Part shown: positions 47,488-56,854 of the stretch, piece by piece | How positions within the stretch are numbered: position 1 is the stretch's first letter | Layout of the letters: the number at the start of each line of letters is the position of its first letter | Source of the DNA: an uncultured Methanolobus sp. | GTDB taxonomy: Archaea; Halobacteriota; Methanosarcinia; Methanosarcinales; Methanosarcinaceae | Reading direction: 5' to 3' | DNA length: 64,000 bases | Assembly: GCF_963665675.1 (NCBI RefSeq) | Contig: NZ_OY762425.1 | Coordinates: 124,001 to 188,000 of the forward strand | Notes under the pieces: model-generated | Told to the model about the DNA's origin: nothing | The model's database searches: none | The model's input: the letters and a program-made list of their open reading frames with translations, nothing else | Program-made: the position numbers and the translations under genes

Positions 47488-48401
47488 AGAGTACTCCTTG
47501 AATATTTCATCCATAACAAAATCAGGAAAACAATATTTATGAAAGGTAACATAAAGTAAACAAAGAACTGGAACATCTGCTTGGCAGTAAATGGACCAAG
47601 ATCGATCCCAAGGGCACTTGTGACAACGATCATCAGGACTACAAGTACGACACTCATGACAACTCCACTCAGGTAGCCTTCTCCATACACTCCAAGAGAC
47701 TCTACAAACTCATGCTGCATTTTACGTCTCATGTCCATAAGTTCATTGGATTTCATTTCAAGATATGTACGTAATCCCCCGCCGGACTGCATGGCATTTG
47801 CAAGATCAATACATATAGCCCTGAGAGATTCTGAAGATGTGTTGCGTATGAGATGATTCATGGCACTTACACCGTCCTCTCCAAGAACATCCACACGATA
47901 CATTACCTTACCAAATTCAACAGAGACATCACCATGATCTTCTATTGCTACTTTTCTTATGACGTCCATGGGGGAAGAACCTGAACTTGCAAGTATGGTC
48001 ATATAACCAAGAGTGAAGGGAAGTTCCTGTTCTATGTTCATGTTCTTATTGGATACCTTGTTATACAGCATGAAAGGAAAACCACTTACAGTAAGTCCGA
48101 ATGTGAGAAATGTCAGTACGGTTATATAGACAAGAGGAGATGAAGAAGTACGGAAAAGCAATATCGATAACAAGAATATGATTCCAGCAGCCACACCTGC
48201 AGTAACCAGCGCCAGGGATATGAACATACCAGGGGTTAGTACCATATCCGCCTGATAAAGTGATTTTGCTATGTCCTCCTGGGGTTTTTTATCTATTTGT
48301 TTACCAAAAACATAACAAAACATTTTATATTTTTCTACATACTTATTAGTACTCCCATCATTGAAAGCCTGATGGACATCGATATCCTGGGTTTTGACCA
48401 T
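47484..48401 (-). CDS. TadC/FlaJ-like pilus assembly membrane protein
   Basis: 305 residues, T2SF family. A soluble N-terminus (about 1-50) and two helices (about 55-110) are followed by the T2SF core (about 135-240: ELPFTLGYMTILASSGSSPMDVIRKVA, LANAMQSGGGLRTYLEMKSNELMDMRRK) and two C-terminal helices. It is probably the first half of a two-subunit platform with the following gene, as in Tad systems. It begins directly after the stop of the ATPase gene and overlaps the next by 4 bp, so the three are translationally coupled. Confidence 0.85.
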   Translation of the reverse strand: MVKTQDIDVHQAFNDGSTNKYVEKYKMFCYVFGKQIDKKPQEDIAKSLYQADMVLTPGMFISLALVTAGVAAGIIFLLSILLFRTSSSPLVYITVLTFLTFGLTVSGFPFMLYNKVSNKNMNIEQELPFTLGYMTILASSGSSPMDVIRKVAIEDHGDVSVEFGKVMYRVDVLGEDGVSAMNHLIRNTSSESLRAICIDLANAMQSGGGLRTYLEMKSNELMDMRRKMQHEFVESLGVYGEGYLSGVVMSVVLVVLMIVVTSALGIDLGPFTAKQMFQFFVYFMLPFINIVFLILLWMKYSRSTL

Positions 48402-50327
48402 TTAATGCGTCATCTCCAGCATTTCATCTTTTTGCCGCGAATATCTTCTTATGGCTCTGGCTACATCTTCGTATTCAGTGACCCCGTCACGTGCAAGGCT
48501 TTCCAGATATTTTGCCCTGTCTTCCATCTCCCTGATCAGTTCATACTGGTCAATTCCAAATTCCTCATTGATGTCATCAAACATGGCACTGCTGCCACTG
48601 TACTCATATTCATCTGTAATTGGGTTCCATTTGAATACAGGATTTGTGATCAAATCTCCACGTTCGGGATCCAGTTCAACAATTTCCACAATCCTGAGCG
48701 CACGTCTCAGGAAGTGTTCACCTACTTTGATCATGGAATTAAAGATGACCATATCAACACTTGAAAAAAGGTTCCTAGGCACGTTCATTGGTTCGGATTC
48801 GACTCTTGAGAGCAGTTCCTGTATGGAACCTGCGTGGATTGTTCCCATACATGGGTGACCAACAGAGATGGCCTGGAAAAGCGTGCCTGCTTCAGCACCA
48901 CGAACCTCACCAACTACTATGTATTCAGGTCTCTGCCTCAAAGCAGCTTTTAGAAGATCGAAAAGTTCGATGTCACCTGCGGATTTGCCACTCTCACCAC
49001 CGCCAAAGCCAGCTCTTGTGATAGACTGCGTCCAGTTGGGGTGCATGAGATTCATTTCAGCTGTATCTTCAATTGATACTATCTTGTACTCAGGTGGAAT
49101 AAAAGCACCAAGAGCATTCAGAGTGGTTGTCTTACCGGATGCGGTTCCTCCGGCTGCAAGAACTGATCTCTTGTATTCTATCATAAGCCAGAAATAAGCA
49201 AGGACAGTTGAATCATATGTCTTGTAGTTCATCAGGTCGATACATGAAACAGGATTTGACCTGAAACGCCTGATAGTAAATGTGGAACCCCTTTTTGTGA
49301 CTTCTTTTCCAAGTGTGAGGTTCGCACGGCTCCCATCTACAAGGGTCGCATCCCTGATAGGCTCCAGTACGGAAATATGCCTGCCTGCTGCCTGTGCCAT
49401 CCTCATGACAAAGTTGTTGAGCTCTATTTCCCCGTAGACAACATCTGTAGCCACTGAACCATAGACCCTGTGATTTACATATAATGAGGTATCAGGACCA
49501 TTACAGGTGATATCCTCAATGTATGGATCGTTCATCAGAAGATCCATCCTGTCAAAACCCATGTACTTTTTGTGAAGATAGTAAAAGAACTTGTCTTTCT
49601 GGGTTTCAGTGAGATTCAACCGGTAGATATCAACAATCAGTTCAAATCTGTCCCTTAAGGCTTCAACACGATCCTCTTCTTCTACAAGCAGTATCTCAGA
49701 GTGAGCCATTTTGTCAAAAGCATTCTTTATGATGTAAAGAGCTTCTTCCTCGGATTCACTTAACGGAGGTTCAAGACATTTATATTGAAGGGAGTCACCG
49801 TCAAATACAACATGAACATACTGAGTTCCGGGAGTTACTTCATAAGTAATGTTGATCTCCTTTTGCGGAACTCCAGGAGCAGGAATAGAGATTTCACCAA
49901 CGACAAATTCCATCTCTTCGATAATTTCGGGCTTCGGGGAGATTATCTGTTCTATTCTTTTGATAAGTAAAGAAACGGATGAACCATCTGAATCTCCTTC
50001 TTCATGCTCATCTACAAGAGACTCTTCATCCTGATCTGTATTTTCAGATAGGTTCTTCTTTTTTCTTCCGAAACTGAAAACTTTCTTTTTTCTTTTTTTG
50101 CTATGCTCAGATTCCTGTCCAGAATGGTCATTAGGATGTGTTTCCTTTCTTCTGATGCCTGAAAATAATCGTGTGACCTTTTTTATTCCGCCTGCAGAGT
50201 CTACCGGAACAGGCATATCCTGTATGTCGGCACTTTCATCCAGCAAATCTTCAGCAGGTTCCGGCATAATTCCTTCCTGATACGGCATTTGAGATTCAAA
50301 ATCAGTTTCAGTGTTAGTACCAACCAT
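48402..50327 (-). CDS. type II/IV secretion system (pilus assembly) ATPase
   Basis: 641-residue GspE/TadA/FlaI-type ATPase. The N-terminal ~130 residues are acidic and basic low-complexity. The N-domain follows (FFYYLHKKYMGFDRMDLLMNDPYIEDITCNG), then the catalytic core: Walker A AGGTASGKTTTLNALG (about 390), Asp box EDTAEMN, Walker B PEYIVVGEVRGAEAG (about 460) and a His box GTIHAGS. It powers extrusion of pilin subunits. It is the first gene of an operon with two TadC-like proteins, and the next transcription unit upstream on the same strand is pstA. No prepilin peptidase gene is visible in the window. Confidence 0.92.
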   Translation of the reverse strand: MVGTNTETDFESQMPYQEGIMPEPAEDLLDESADIQDMPVPVDSAGGIKKVTRLFSGIRRKETHPNDHSGQESEHSKKRKKKVFSFGRKKKNLSENTDQDEESLVDEHEEGDSDGSSVSLLIKRIEQIISPKPEIIEEMEFVVGEISIPAPGVPQKEINITYEVTPGTQYVHVVFDGDSLQYKCLEPPLSESEEEALYIIKNAFDKMAHSEILLVEEEDRVEALRDRFELIVDIYRLNLTETQKDKFFYYLHKKYMGFDRMDLLMNDPYIEDITCNGPDTSLYVNHRVYGSVATDVVYGEIELNNFVMRMAQAAGRHISVLEPIRDATLVDGSRANLTLGKEVTKRGSTFTIRRFRSNPVSCIDLMNYKTYDSTVLAYFWLMIEYKRSVLAAGGTASGKTTTLNALGAFIPPEYKIVSIEDTAEMNLMHPNWTQSITRAGFGGGESGKSAGDIELFDLLKAALRQRPEYIVVGEVRGAEAGTLFQAISVGHPCMGTIHAGSIQELLSRVESEPMNVPRNLFSSVDMVIFNSMIKVGEHFLRRALRIVEIVELDPERGDLITNPVFKWNPITDEYEYSGSSAMFDDINEEFGIDQYELIREMEDRAKYLESLARDGVTEYEDVARAIRRYSRQKDEMLEMTH

Positions 50328-50452
50328 TTGATTATAGCTAACAGGATATCCTGAGATATACTTATTCTCAAGGAAATATATAGATAGCTATAAAGTATAG
50401 AGTGGAATTATTGCAGAAATCGATTATTTATAAATAGTGGCCTGTTCTAAAT

Positions 50453-50701
50453 TTATCTAAGGCCTTCTTTATAATAAAATAAAACAGGTAATTCCATAAT
50501 ACACTCCTGTTTTGCTGCCTGAATGACATCGATATCATTCTTTTGGATCTCCACAACATCGAGTGGGTAAATTTGAAAGGGATTACATTGGAAATCTGTT
50601 CCAAATTTACGGCTCATATCCGGGATATAAGTATGGATTGTGTCACATGACAGGGATTCATAAAATCTCAGCTTGTATTTCTCATGTGGAGAATCACCCA
50701 T
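50453..50701 (-). CDS. possible small hypothetical protein
   Basis: An 82-codon frame in the 500-bp gap between pstA and the pilus ATPase gene. The protein is soluble, without recognised motifs (PDMSRKFGTDFQCNPFQIYPL). No ribosome site precedes the ATG. It is not a pstB or phoU fragment. The rest of the gap is A+T-rich and holds the promoter of the ATPase gene, with TATATAG near 50380. Confidence 0.3.
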   Translation of the reverse strand: MGDSPHEKYKLRFYESLSCDTIHTYIPDMSRKFGTDFQCNPFQIYPLDVVEIQKNDIDVIQAAKQECIMELPVLFYYKEGLR

Positions 50702-50827
50702 TTTCTATAGGCAATAAGACATTGTTGTTAAAATTACCCACACGATGTTGAAGAGGACCATTCTTTTCTCTAGTAAAACTCAAGTTCAGGTTGAATTTGA
50801 CTTTTTGCAAGTTTTAAACTTTGGTAT

Positions 50828-51721
50828 TTAGCCAATTCTGCGCCTCCATACTATCACACGGGCTATTGCATTGATGAACATCACAATAGCTATGAGAACG
50901 AATGCTGCTGCAAATCCTTCAGAGGGATCTACCAGATGAGGAAATTCAAATGAGTGGTACACAGTGACAGGTAAGGCTGCAATAAGATCCTGGAAAGGAT
51001 ATATTTTTACTCCGAAGATAAATTTTTCATTTGGAGCTATACGAAACTCCGGAATGAACTGGCTGTATCCTGCAGAAAGGATAACAACTGCTGATTCCTC
51101 TGCTGCACGACCTACGCTGAGAACAAATCCTGTGAGAATACCGCTTAATGCATAGGGAACAGTTATCAGTTTTATCGTTTCCCACTTGTTTGCACCAAGG
51201 GCATAACTTGCGTGTTCAATATCCACAGGTACTGAATCTATGGCAGCCTCAGCAGCCCTTTCCATGACAGGTAATATAAGGATTGCTAGTGCAATGACAC
51301 CTGATATCATAGAGAATCCGCCAGTAATCGAATTAAGTGAGTAGACCAGTAGCATAAGGGCAAAAATACCGAGCACTATTGAAGGAGTGCCTGACATTAC
51401 GTCAAGCATAAAACTAATAATATGTACCATTTTACCATTTTTTGCATATCTTTTTAGATATATGGCAGTACCTACAGCAAAAGGTGCTGCAAGAATGGTC
51501 GACCCCAGAGAAAGAAAGATTGTACCAACAATTGCATTTGCAAGCCCCCCTCCGAAACCTTTTGCTTCAGACTCAGGAGTCAGGATAATCTCAGGAGTAA
51601 GACTCGGAATCGCCTCCAGAGTGATACGACCAAGTATAAGGATAAGTGCTGTTATTGTCAAAGCAGCTGCTGTGTAGGAAATAGCTTTGAAAAGTATTCC
51701 TTCTGCCTTACGTAAATTCAT
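50828..51721 (-). CDS. pstA: phosphate ABC transporter permease PstA
   Basis: 297-residue membrane permease with six helices. The cytoplasmic loop EHASYALGANKWETIKLITVPYALSGILTG is the EAA motif that docks the ATPase, and GTPSIVLGIFALMLL is typical of PstA. It forms the phosphate channel with PstC. GGTGG 6 nt before the ATG; the ATG overlaps the pstC stop (ATGA). No pstB follows. Confidence 0.92.
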   Translation of the reverse strand: MNLRKAEGILFKAISYTAAALTITALILILGRITLEAIPSLTPEIILTPESEAKGFGGGLANAIVGTIFLSLGSTILAAPFAVGTAIYLKRYAKNGKMVHIISFMLDVMSGTPSIVLGIFALMLLVYSLNSITGGFSMISGVIALAILILPVMERAAEAAIDSVPVDIEHASYALGANKWETIKLITVPYALSGILTGFVLSVGRAAEESAVVILSAGYSQFIPEFRIAPNEKFIFGVKIYPFQDLIAALPVTVYHSFEFPHLVDPSEGFAAAFVLIAIVMFINAIARVIVWRRRIG

Positions 51722-52626
51722 CTGGAACCACCCACCTTACGGGCAGCAGCAACAAAGAATATCTCAATGGCAAAGAGCACAGCTGCTATTGCGAAAAGTG
51801 CACTTCTTGGTTCATCCATTGAAGAATAATAACCTATGTCATTTAGTATCTTGGAAGTCATAGCATAGCCTGTATCCAGTATGGAACCCGGCACATGACC
51901 AACGTTACCAAGAAGCATTACAATTGCCATAGTCTCTCCCATGGCTCGCATCATACCTAGAATAATAGCTGTGATTATTCCCGGAGAGGCAGTTGGGACC
52001 ACCACTTTCTTTATGGTTTCCCAGTGTGTAGCCCCTATTGCAAAGGACGCCTCCCTATACTCAAATGGCACTGAACGCATTGCATCCTCTGAGAGGGAAA
52101 CTATAGTAGGAAGGATCATTATCGCCAGAACCGTGGATGCAAGAAGCACACCGTTTCCACCGCTGGGAGTCAGATCCTCAAATATAGGAATGAAATCCAG
52201 CATGCTGATTAAAGGATCAATATTGTTCTGGAAGAAATTCTCAAGAACAAAAAGTCCGAATATTCCATAAACAACTGAAGGAATACCGACCAGTAATTCT
52301 ATGAAAGGACGTATTGTACCGGCTAATTTTACGGATGCAAACTCAGAGAGGAATATTGCAGTGAATACGCTTATAGGAACGGCAATTGCAAGGCTTACTG
52401 CTGTCATGACAAGAGTACCTGCAATGTAAGTACGTATTCCGTAGATACTTTCATCATAATCCCATACTGTTCCGGTGAGAAAGTTGACAATACCCTGACT
52501 TCTAAGCACAGGCGCAGCAGTATCGAATATAAAGAATATGAAATATACTGCAACGCTTACTGTTATAAAAGCACACAGAAAGAAGAAGTAATGTGGAATT
52601 CTGTCATCCAGTCTTGTCTGGTTCAT
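51718..52626 (-). CDS. pstC: phosphate ABC transporter permease PstC
   Basis: 302 residues, six helices. EAA loop REASFAIGATHWETIKKVVVPTASPGIITA and the PstC hallmark VGIPSVVYGIFGLFVL. ATG 52626 is chosen because GAGGT lies 5 nt upstream; the longer frame from 52647 lacks this. A terminator-like hairpin lies between it and pstS, so it is probably expressed at a lower level than pstS. Confidence 0.92.
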   Translation of the reverse strand: MNQTRLDDRIPHYFFFLCAFITVSVAVYFIFFIFDTAAPVLRSQGIVNFLTGTVWDYDESIYGIRTYIAGTLVMTAVSLAIAVPISVFTAIFLSEFASVKLAGTIRPFIELLVGIPSVVYGIFGLFVLENFFQNNIDPLISMLDFIPIFEDLTPSGGNGVLLASTVLAIMILPTIVSLSEDAMRSVPFEYREASFAIGATHWETIKKVVVPTASPGIITAIILGMMRAMGETMAIVMLLGNVGHVPGSILDTGYAMTSKILNDIGYYSSMDEPRSALFAIAAVLFAIEIFFVAAARKVGGSR

Positions 52627-52648
52627 TAGTACCTCGTTTTTATACAAT

Positions 52649-52687
52649 TAAAAAAAAAGATCCATGCCAGAAAGACTGGCATAGATC
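52649..52687 (-). terminator. pstS-pstC intergenic hairpin with T-run
   Basis: On the minus strand GATCTATGCCAG pairs with CTGGCATGGATC around a short loop (52659-52687), with one mismatch, followed by a run of T's (A's at 52649-52658). It sits 31 bp after the pstS stop and 22 bp before pstC. It could end most transcripts or protect the pstS mRNA 3' end. Confidence 0.65.
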
Positions 52688-52717
52688 TGTGTTGCTTATT
52701 TTTAATTAACTACTAAT

Positions 52718-53674
52718 TTAAACGATCTCGTTGATTGCGAAGTATCCTACTTCAGAGAAGTACTCTGTTGAAGCTGGAGACATTGCAAAGTTGAGGAAAC
52801 TCTGCTCGAGAGCTGTTGGTTCACCGTTTGTCAGGTAGTTGAGTGGTCTTGTAAGGTCGTGAAGGTAGTACTCGTCCTCAGCACCGAACTCTTTCTTGAT
52901 GTTGCTTGCTGTGATGTCTTCAGGTCCAAACTCAGCGTTGTCATTTTTAACACCTACCATAAAGATATCATCTGCACCATCTGCATATCCGAAGTCTACG
53001 AATCCTACACCAGCTGTGTCGTCCTGTACTGCTGCAAGGACACCGCCATTACCTACTGCACCTTCAACATCGTCTGAAATGTCTTCTCCAATGAAGTCTA
53101 CGAATGTGTCTTCTGTACCGGAGGATTCTGCTCTCTGGTATGGGGTTACAGTTACACCAGCAAGGGTGGAAACTGAGCCGTTGTAAAGTGCCTGAAGGTC
53201 AGCTGCTGTTACGTTGGTTGTGTTGAGTGCTCCACCAATCATAGCATCGTTTGCGATGATGACTACTGCACTGCCACCAATCTGGTGTGTCTGGACATCT
53301 GGGTATTTGTCAAGTTCTGAGTCTTTGACAGCTCTGGAAGCTGCACCAATGTCGCTGATTCCCATTGCTACGGATGAGACACCAGCACCGGAGCCACCGC
53401 CCTGTACTGTGATCTTGACACCCTGGTGATCTTCCATGTATGCTTCTGCGAGAAGTTCAGAGACTGGCTGAACTGTGGTTGAACCAGCGATAAGGAGTTC
53501 GGTTGATGCTGCGCTTGTTGCATCGCCAACACTTGCGTCTTCTGCTACGTCACTTGAGAATGAACCCATGATGGTTCCTACAGCTGCTGCGCCTGCGATT
53601 GCTACTACTACTAATACAAGGGTAGCAACGATAGGTGAAACACCAGCTTCGTCGTTGAAAATTTTCTTAAACAT
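52718..53674 (-). CDS. pstS: PstS phosphate-binding protein with pilin-type N-terminus
   Basis: 318 residues. Residues about 1-40 are an archaeal type IV pilin N-terminal segment: MFKKIFNDEAG, then VSPIVATLVLVVVAIAGAAA, where prepilin peptidase would cut and the hydrophobic helix would build a filament core. From about 55 comes a PstS-like domain with AGSTTVQPVSELLAEAY, VQGGGSGAGVSSVAMGISDIGAASR and YQRAESSGTEDTFVDFIG (phosphate ligands). No lipobox. Start ATG 53674; a longer frame from 53689 begins at TTG. The leader holds an AGAGCG/CGCTCT hairpin (53710-53730). A PstS with a pilin signal suggests assembly into a surface array. Confidence 0.9.
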   Translation of the reverse strand: MFKKIFNDEAGVSPIVATLVLVVVAIAGAAAVGTIMGSFSSDVAEDASVGDATSAASTELLIAGSTTVQPVSELLAEAYMEDHQGVKITVQGGGSGAGVSSVAMGISDIGAASRAVKDSELDKYPDVQTHQIGGSAVVIIANDAMIGGALNTTNVTAADLQALYNGSVSTLAGVTVTPYQRAESSGTEDTFVDFIGEDISDDVEGAVGNGGVLAAVQDDTAGVGFVDFGYADGADDIFMVGVKNDNAEFGPEDITASNIKKEFGAEDEYYLHDLTRPLNYLTNGEPTALEQSFLNFAMSPASTEYFSEVGYFAINEIV

Positions 53675-53689
53675 TTTATCGTACACCAA

Positions 53690-54016
53690 TTTTGTTTATG
53701 TTCCTAGTCAGAGCGGGTTTTAATCGCTCTGGCACTTAATTGGATGGAGGATATATAATACTTGTACAAGTCATGTATATAGACCAATAATCCATATAGA
53801 ATTACAATATCTCTATATATTGGTGCATATACAGCAAAATACTTCACTTAAATATAATACCAAGACATATCTGCCATTATTGAGAAAGAGTGCATTAATA
53901 TAAATTGACCTTCACTGGTATCTTTTTTTATTCAGTGTGTTTTATGAAAACATATACACATCTTAAATACTGGATATAGCATCCATTAAATATTTGAAAA
54001 AAGGAAGAAATAAGAA
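53690..54016 (-). promoter_or_regulatory. pstS promoter region
   Basis: On the minus strand TATTATATATCC (about 53752-53763) is a TATA box about 25 bp before the leader hairpin at 53710-53730. Further upstream CCAATAA (53784-53790) and ATATTGGTGCATATA (about 53816-53830) recur in variant form in the regions before the pstS-like gene at 56855, so they may be regulator sites. The remainder is A+T-rich. Confidence 0.4.
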
Positions 54017-56095
54017 TTATTTAGAGATCAAAGTATAAACAACAAAGAATACAACAAGTGCAATTACTATAACAACAGCATAAAGATAGTTTTCTACGGC
54101 ATCTACCGCAGAATTTTCAGCCAGGCCGAAAACAGAAGAAATACCATCAAGAACACCACTAAATATATCGCTTACAAATTGCTGGCCTTTATCAAATATA
54201 TTAACAAGTGGAGATATAATTGGGATTTTAGACCAGAAGGAAGAAGATTCATGCTCCACCTCCAGAACAACATCGGAAGTATCTTCTTCATCAATGGAAG
54301 TATCCTCATCATTAACGGAATTAAGGTTGTTTTCAGCTTTTTCTTCAGAAAGATCCACAACATCAGGCTCTTCCTCAATAGTAACTGGTACGGCTGTATT
54401 TTCTGCTATATCGTATTCGGTAACCCAGCCGCCATTCATGGGTTTCCAGTACTGCTTTACCTCAGCACCATTAACATAATAAGATGACTGAACTTCGCCT
54501 TCATAATTCCATAAGGATTTAAACTCGCAAACAGCGGCAGGCAGATCGGGTGTTTCATCGGAAGAAAACTCATAGGACATGGAAAGTGATGAGCCAGGAG
54601 GAAGCAGTACCCCTTCAACAGAGACTGTTTGTGTACCATTGACCACTGTTGTACTGAGATCCCACTCACTTAGAGGCAGATTGCTTCCTTTCAGGCTTTT
54701 CTCCAGACTCCCACTTACATAATCCAGTTCATCAGGAATAGTATCAATCAGATTGATCCAGGCTGCACGGTCACCATCATTTGATATATCAAGAGAAACC
54801 GTATATCCCGAATCAGATTGAGCTAATTTTTTGTCAAGAACAATATTGGGACCGTGGACCTTCAGACTTTCTGAACCGGACTTCCATGAAAGGTTCTCAC
54901 CAAAAAAATTAGTTTTTACAACTACTGCATCAAATGAATAATCACCAGCTTTTATAGCTACAAGTTTTTGACCCAGATAATATTGGCCATTATCTTCCAT
55001 TGTAGAATAATCACCTGATTCATAGATTTCAGCTATAGCCAGGTCTTCAGATATTTCAGGAAACTCAACTTCAATATCACTTAGGGTATAGAGACCTGTA
55101 TTAAAAATACGTGTCCTTAAAAACGTAAATTCTTCTGCATCCCTTACCTCATAGTCACTTGAACTGTGGCTGGAGGTATCTACATCAAGGTTTTCCACAT
55201 ACCATGATGTCATATTGAATTCATCTTTTGTTAATTCCATAATGACTTCAACATCAGGATCTGTACAACCTAGTTCCAGAGAACCAGTGAATTGGTAACC
55301 GTTTTCTTTTATATCATACCCATCTGCAGTAGCATTAATATAATAAGTTAGGTTATAAGGCGAAGTCTTACCATCCCACTCAGGAGCCACCACTGTAAAA
55401 TTCATCTCAATGCTGTCATCTACTGCAAGACAACCCAGATTTTCCTTTAAAATACCATCCCTGTACTCGAAGTCCTCCCTTGATTTGACTCTCATCTCAC
55501 CAGTATCTATCTTAAGGACTACATTCTCAATCCAGGCAGTACCGTCATTTGTTATAGTCACATCTATCTGCTTCTCTTCCCCCGGAGCATATTGTTCAGA
55601 CGAAACATCAACACCCTGGATTGTTTCCTCACTTGCCTCGAACTCAATTTCAATTGAAGGCCTGCCACGAACATATAGATTAAGAACTGCAGATGGTGTT
55701 TTATAGCCATCCAGCGTTATATCCTTAATCTCAACCTTTACCTCATTATCCCACTCAAGCCATCTTTTATCATATGAACCGGTGAGAAAAAGAAATTCTT
55801 TTCTGACTACGCCATCTCGTTCTATAGAAATGAGAGCACCATTAAGATCCTCATCAAAGTCATCAGCCCTGAATGTATAGGTCTCAGCACCAAGTTGAAC
55901 AGTTTCAATCTGACCCCATTTGACAGTGACACTACTGGCACCACCATAAGTACACCACTCTACACATGTGTCAAGATCATCACAGGGACAGTTTGTATTG
56001 GCGGAAGCCAGAGGTAGATATGAAGAGAACAGCAGTAATACTGCCAGGCATAACAGACAGAGTATGTATTTTTTCGTTTTTACCACAAACTCCAC
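54017..56095 (-). CDS. membrane-anchored surface protein with CARDB-like domains
   Basis: 692 residues. Signal peptide (about 1-32), then a Cys-bearing N-terminus (NCPCDDLDTCVEWC), a series of beta-sandwich domains of the CARDB/DUF11 type (about 160-270: GEEKQIDVTITNDGTAWIENV; 300-420; 430-530: YTVSLDISNDGDRAAWINLID), an acidic low-complexity stalk (about 570-620) and a C-terminal helix (LYAVVIVIALVVFFVVYTLISK). It is anchored outside the membrane. It lies between two pilin-type pstS genes. It begins with GTG 56095 or GTG 56086, 7 bp after a small membrane protein gene. Confidence 0.7.
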   Translation of the reverse strand: MEFVVKTKKYILCLLCLAVLLLFSSYLPLASANTNCPCDDLDTCVEWCTYGGASSVTVKWGQIETVQLGAETYTFRADDFDEDLNGALISIERDGVVRKEFLFLTGSYDKRWLEWDNEVKVEIKDITLDGYKTPSAVLNLYVRGRPSIEIEFEASEETIQGVDVSSEQYAPGEEKQIDVTITNDGTAWIENVVLKIDTGEMRVKSREDFEYRDGILKENLGCLAVDDSIEMNFTVVAPEWDGKTSPYNLTYYINATADGYDIKENGYQFTGSLELGCTDPDVEVIMELTKDEFNMTSWYVENLDVDTSSHSSSDYEVRDAEEFTFLRTRIFNTGLYTLSDIEVEFPEISEDLAIAEIYESGDYSTMEDNGQYYLGQKLVAIKAGDYSFDAVVVKTNFFGENLSWKSGSESLKVHGPNIVLDKKLAQSDSGYTVSLDISNDGDRAAWINLIDTIPDELDYVSGSLEKSLKGSNLPLSEWDLSTTVVNGTQTVSVEGVLLPPGSSLSMSYEFSSDETPDLPAAVCEFKSLWNYEGEVQSSYYVNGAEVKQYWKPMNGGWVTEYDIAENTAVPVTIEEEPDVVDLSEEKAENNLNSVNDEDTSIDEEDTSDVVLEVEHESSSFWSKIPIISPLVNIFDKGQQFVSDIFSGVLDGISSVFGLAENSAVDAVENYLYAVVIVIALVVFFVVYTLISK

Positions 56096-56102
56096 TCCAC
56101 CA

Positions 56103-56291
56103 TCATGATTTTTTGGATACTTTCCGGGACAGAACGTAGATCAGCAGGGCATATCCTGACAATGTCACAAAAACAAAAGGTACGGCCATGTTAAAAAAAG
56201 AGGAGGCTGTGTACCAGCATGTTGAATAGAAGGTATATAGGGAGAGTACCACCGCTGCCAGCAAACTGACTATTCTCTTCATATCGGGCAT
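56103..56291 (-). CDS. small two-helix membrane protein
   Basis: 62 residues with two hydrophobic helices (IVSLLAAVVLSLYTFYS and MAVPFVFVTLSGYALLIYVL) and a basic tail SRKVSKKS. Not recognised. It is 7 bp upstream of the surface-protein gene and surely co-transcribed; its basic ends place the C-terminus inside. It may assist the partner at the membrane. No clear ribosome site. Confidence 0.55.
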   Translation of the reverse strand: MPDMKRIVSLLAAVVLSLYTFYSTCWYTASSFFNMAVPFVFVTLSGYALLIYVLSRKVSKKS

Positions 56292-56854
56292 ATTATCATT
56301 TTGCCATAAATCACTTGCACATAGGAACTATATACCAATCCATGATATATTGTGCAGAAAATAATCTATATAGAAAAACAGAATATTTCAGGAATTCACA
56401 ATAACTCAATCAGCAATTATTCCATAAAACGAAAGCATACAGATTGTCTTTTTTGCCGGTAAAGCCGGAATGCTTACAAAGACACCGGAAAACTCATCAT
56501 TTTTGATTTTTACTCTCAATTAAGATTTTAGTTTTATCTTCTTTCAGACTGCCATCTTCTAAAAAGTTGCATATACTACAAATAAATAAGTTTATAATTG
56601 AAGTAGTACCAAAAGTAAGAATGACAATCAATAGGCATTTTATAAAAAAATCATACATATTTTCATATCATCCAAACTGTTTGCATTAGTTTCCAAAGAG
56701 TATATATAACATAGAGTTATTGGAAAGATACGTGCCATAAATAGCGATATATATTATCTATGGATGTTAAATAATAACTAAATTATTTATTTATATTTCT
56801 GGCATATTACCAAAAAAATTGCATAAAATTGCATAATACACAAAGTGGTACGAT
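56292..56854. promoter_or_regulatory. divergent promoter region
   Basis: 563-bp A+T-rich gap between divergent units. CCAAT (56335-56339, in TATATACCAATCCATGATAT) and TTATTGG (56717-56723) resemble sequences before pstS. TTATTTATATTTC (about 56785-56797) is a plausible TATA box for the pstS-like gene at 56855. No gene was seen. Confidence 0.35.

Noticed and set aside
50453..50701. Truncated pstB
   Set aside because: The frame has no Walker A, LSGGQ-like or Walker B motif; kept only as a weak hypothetical.
56450..56500. Further copy of the dispersed hairpin repeat (GCCGGTAAAGCCGG)
   Set aside because: Only the CCGG words are shared; flanking sequence and second hairpin are absent.
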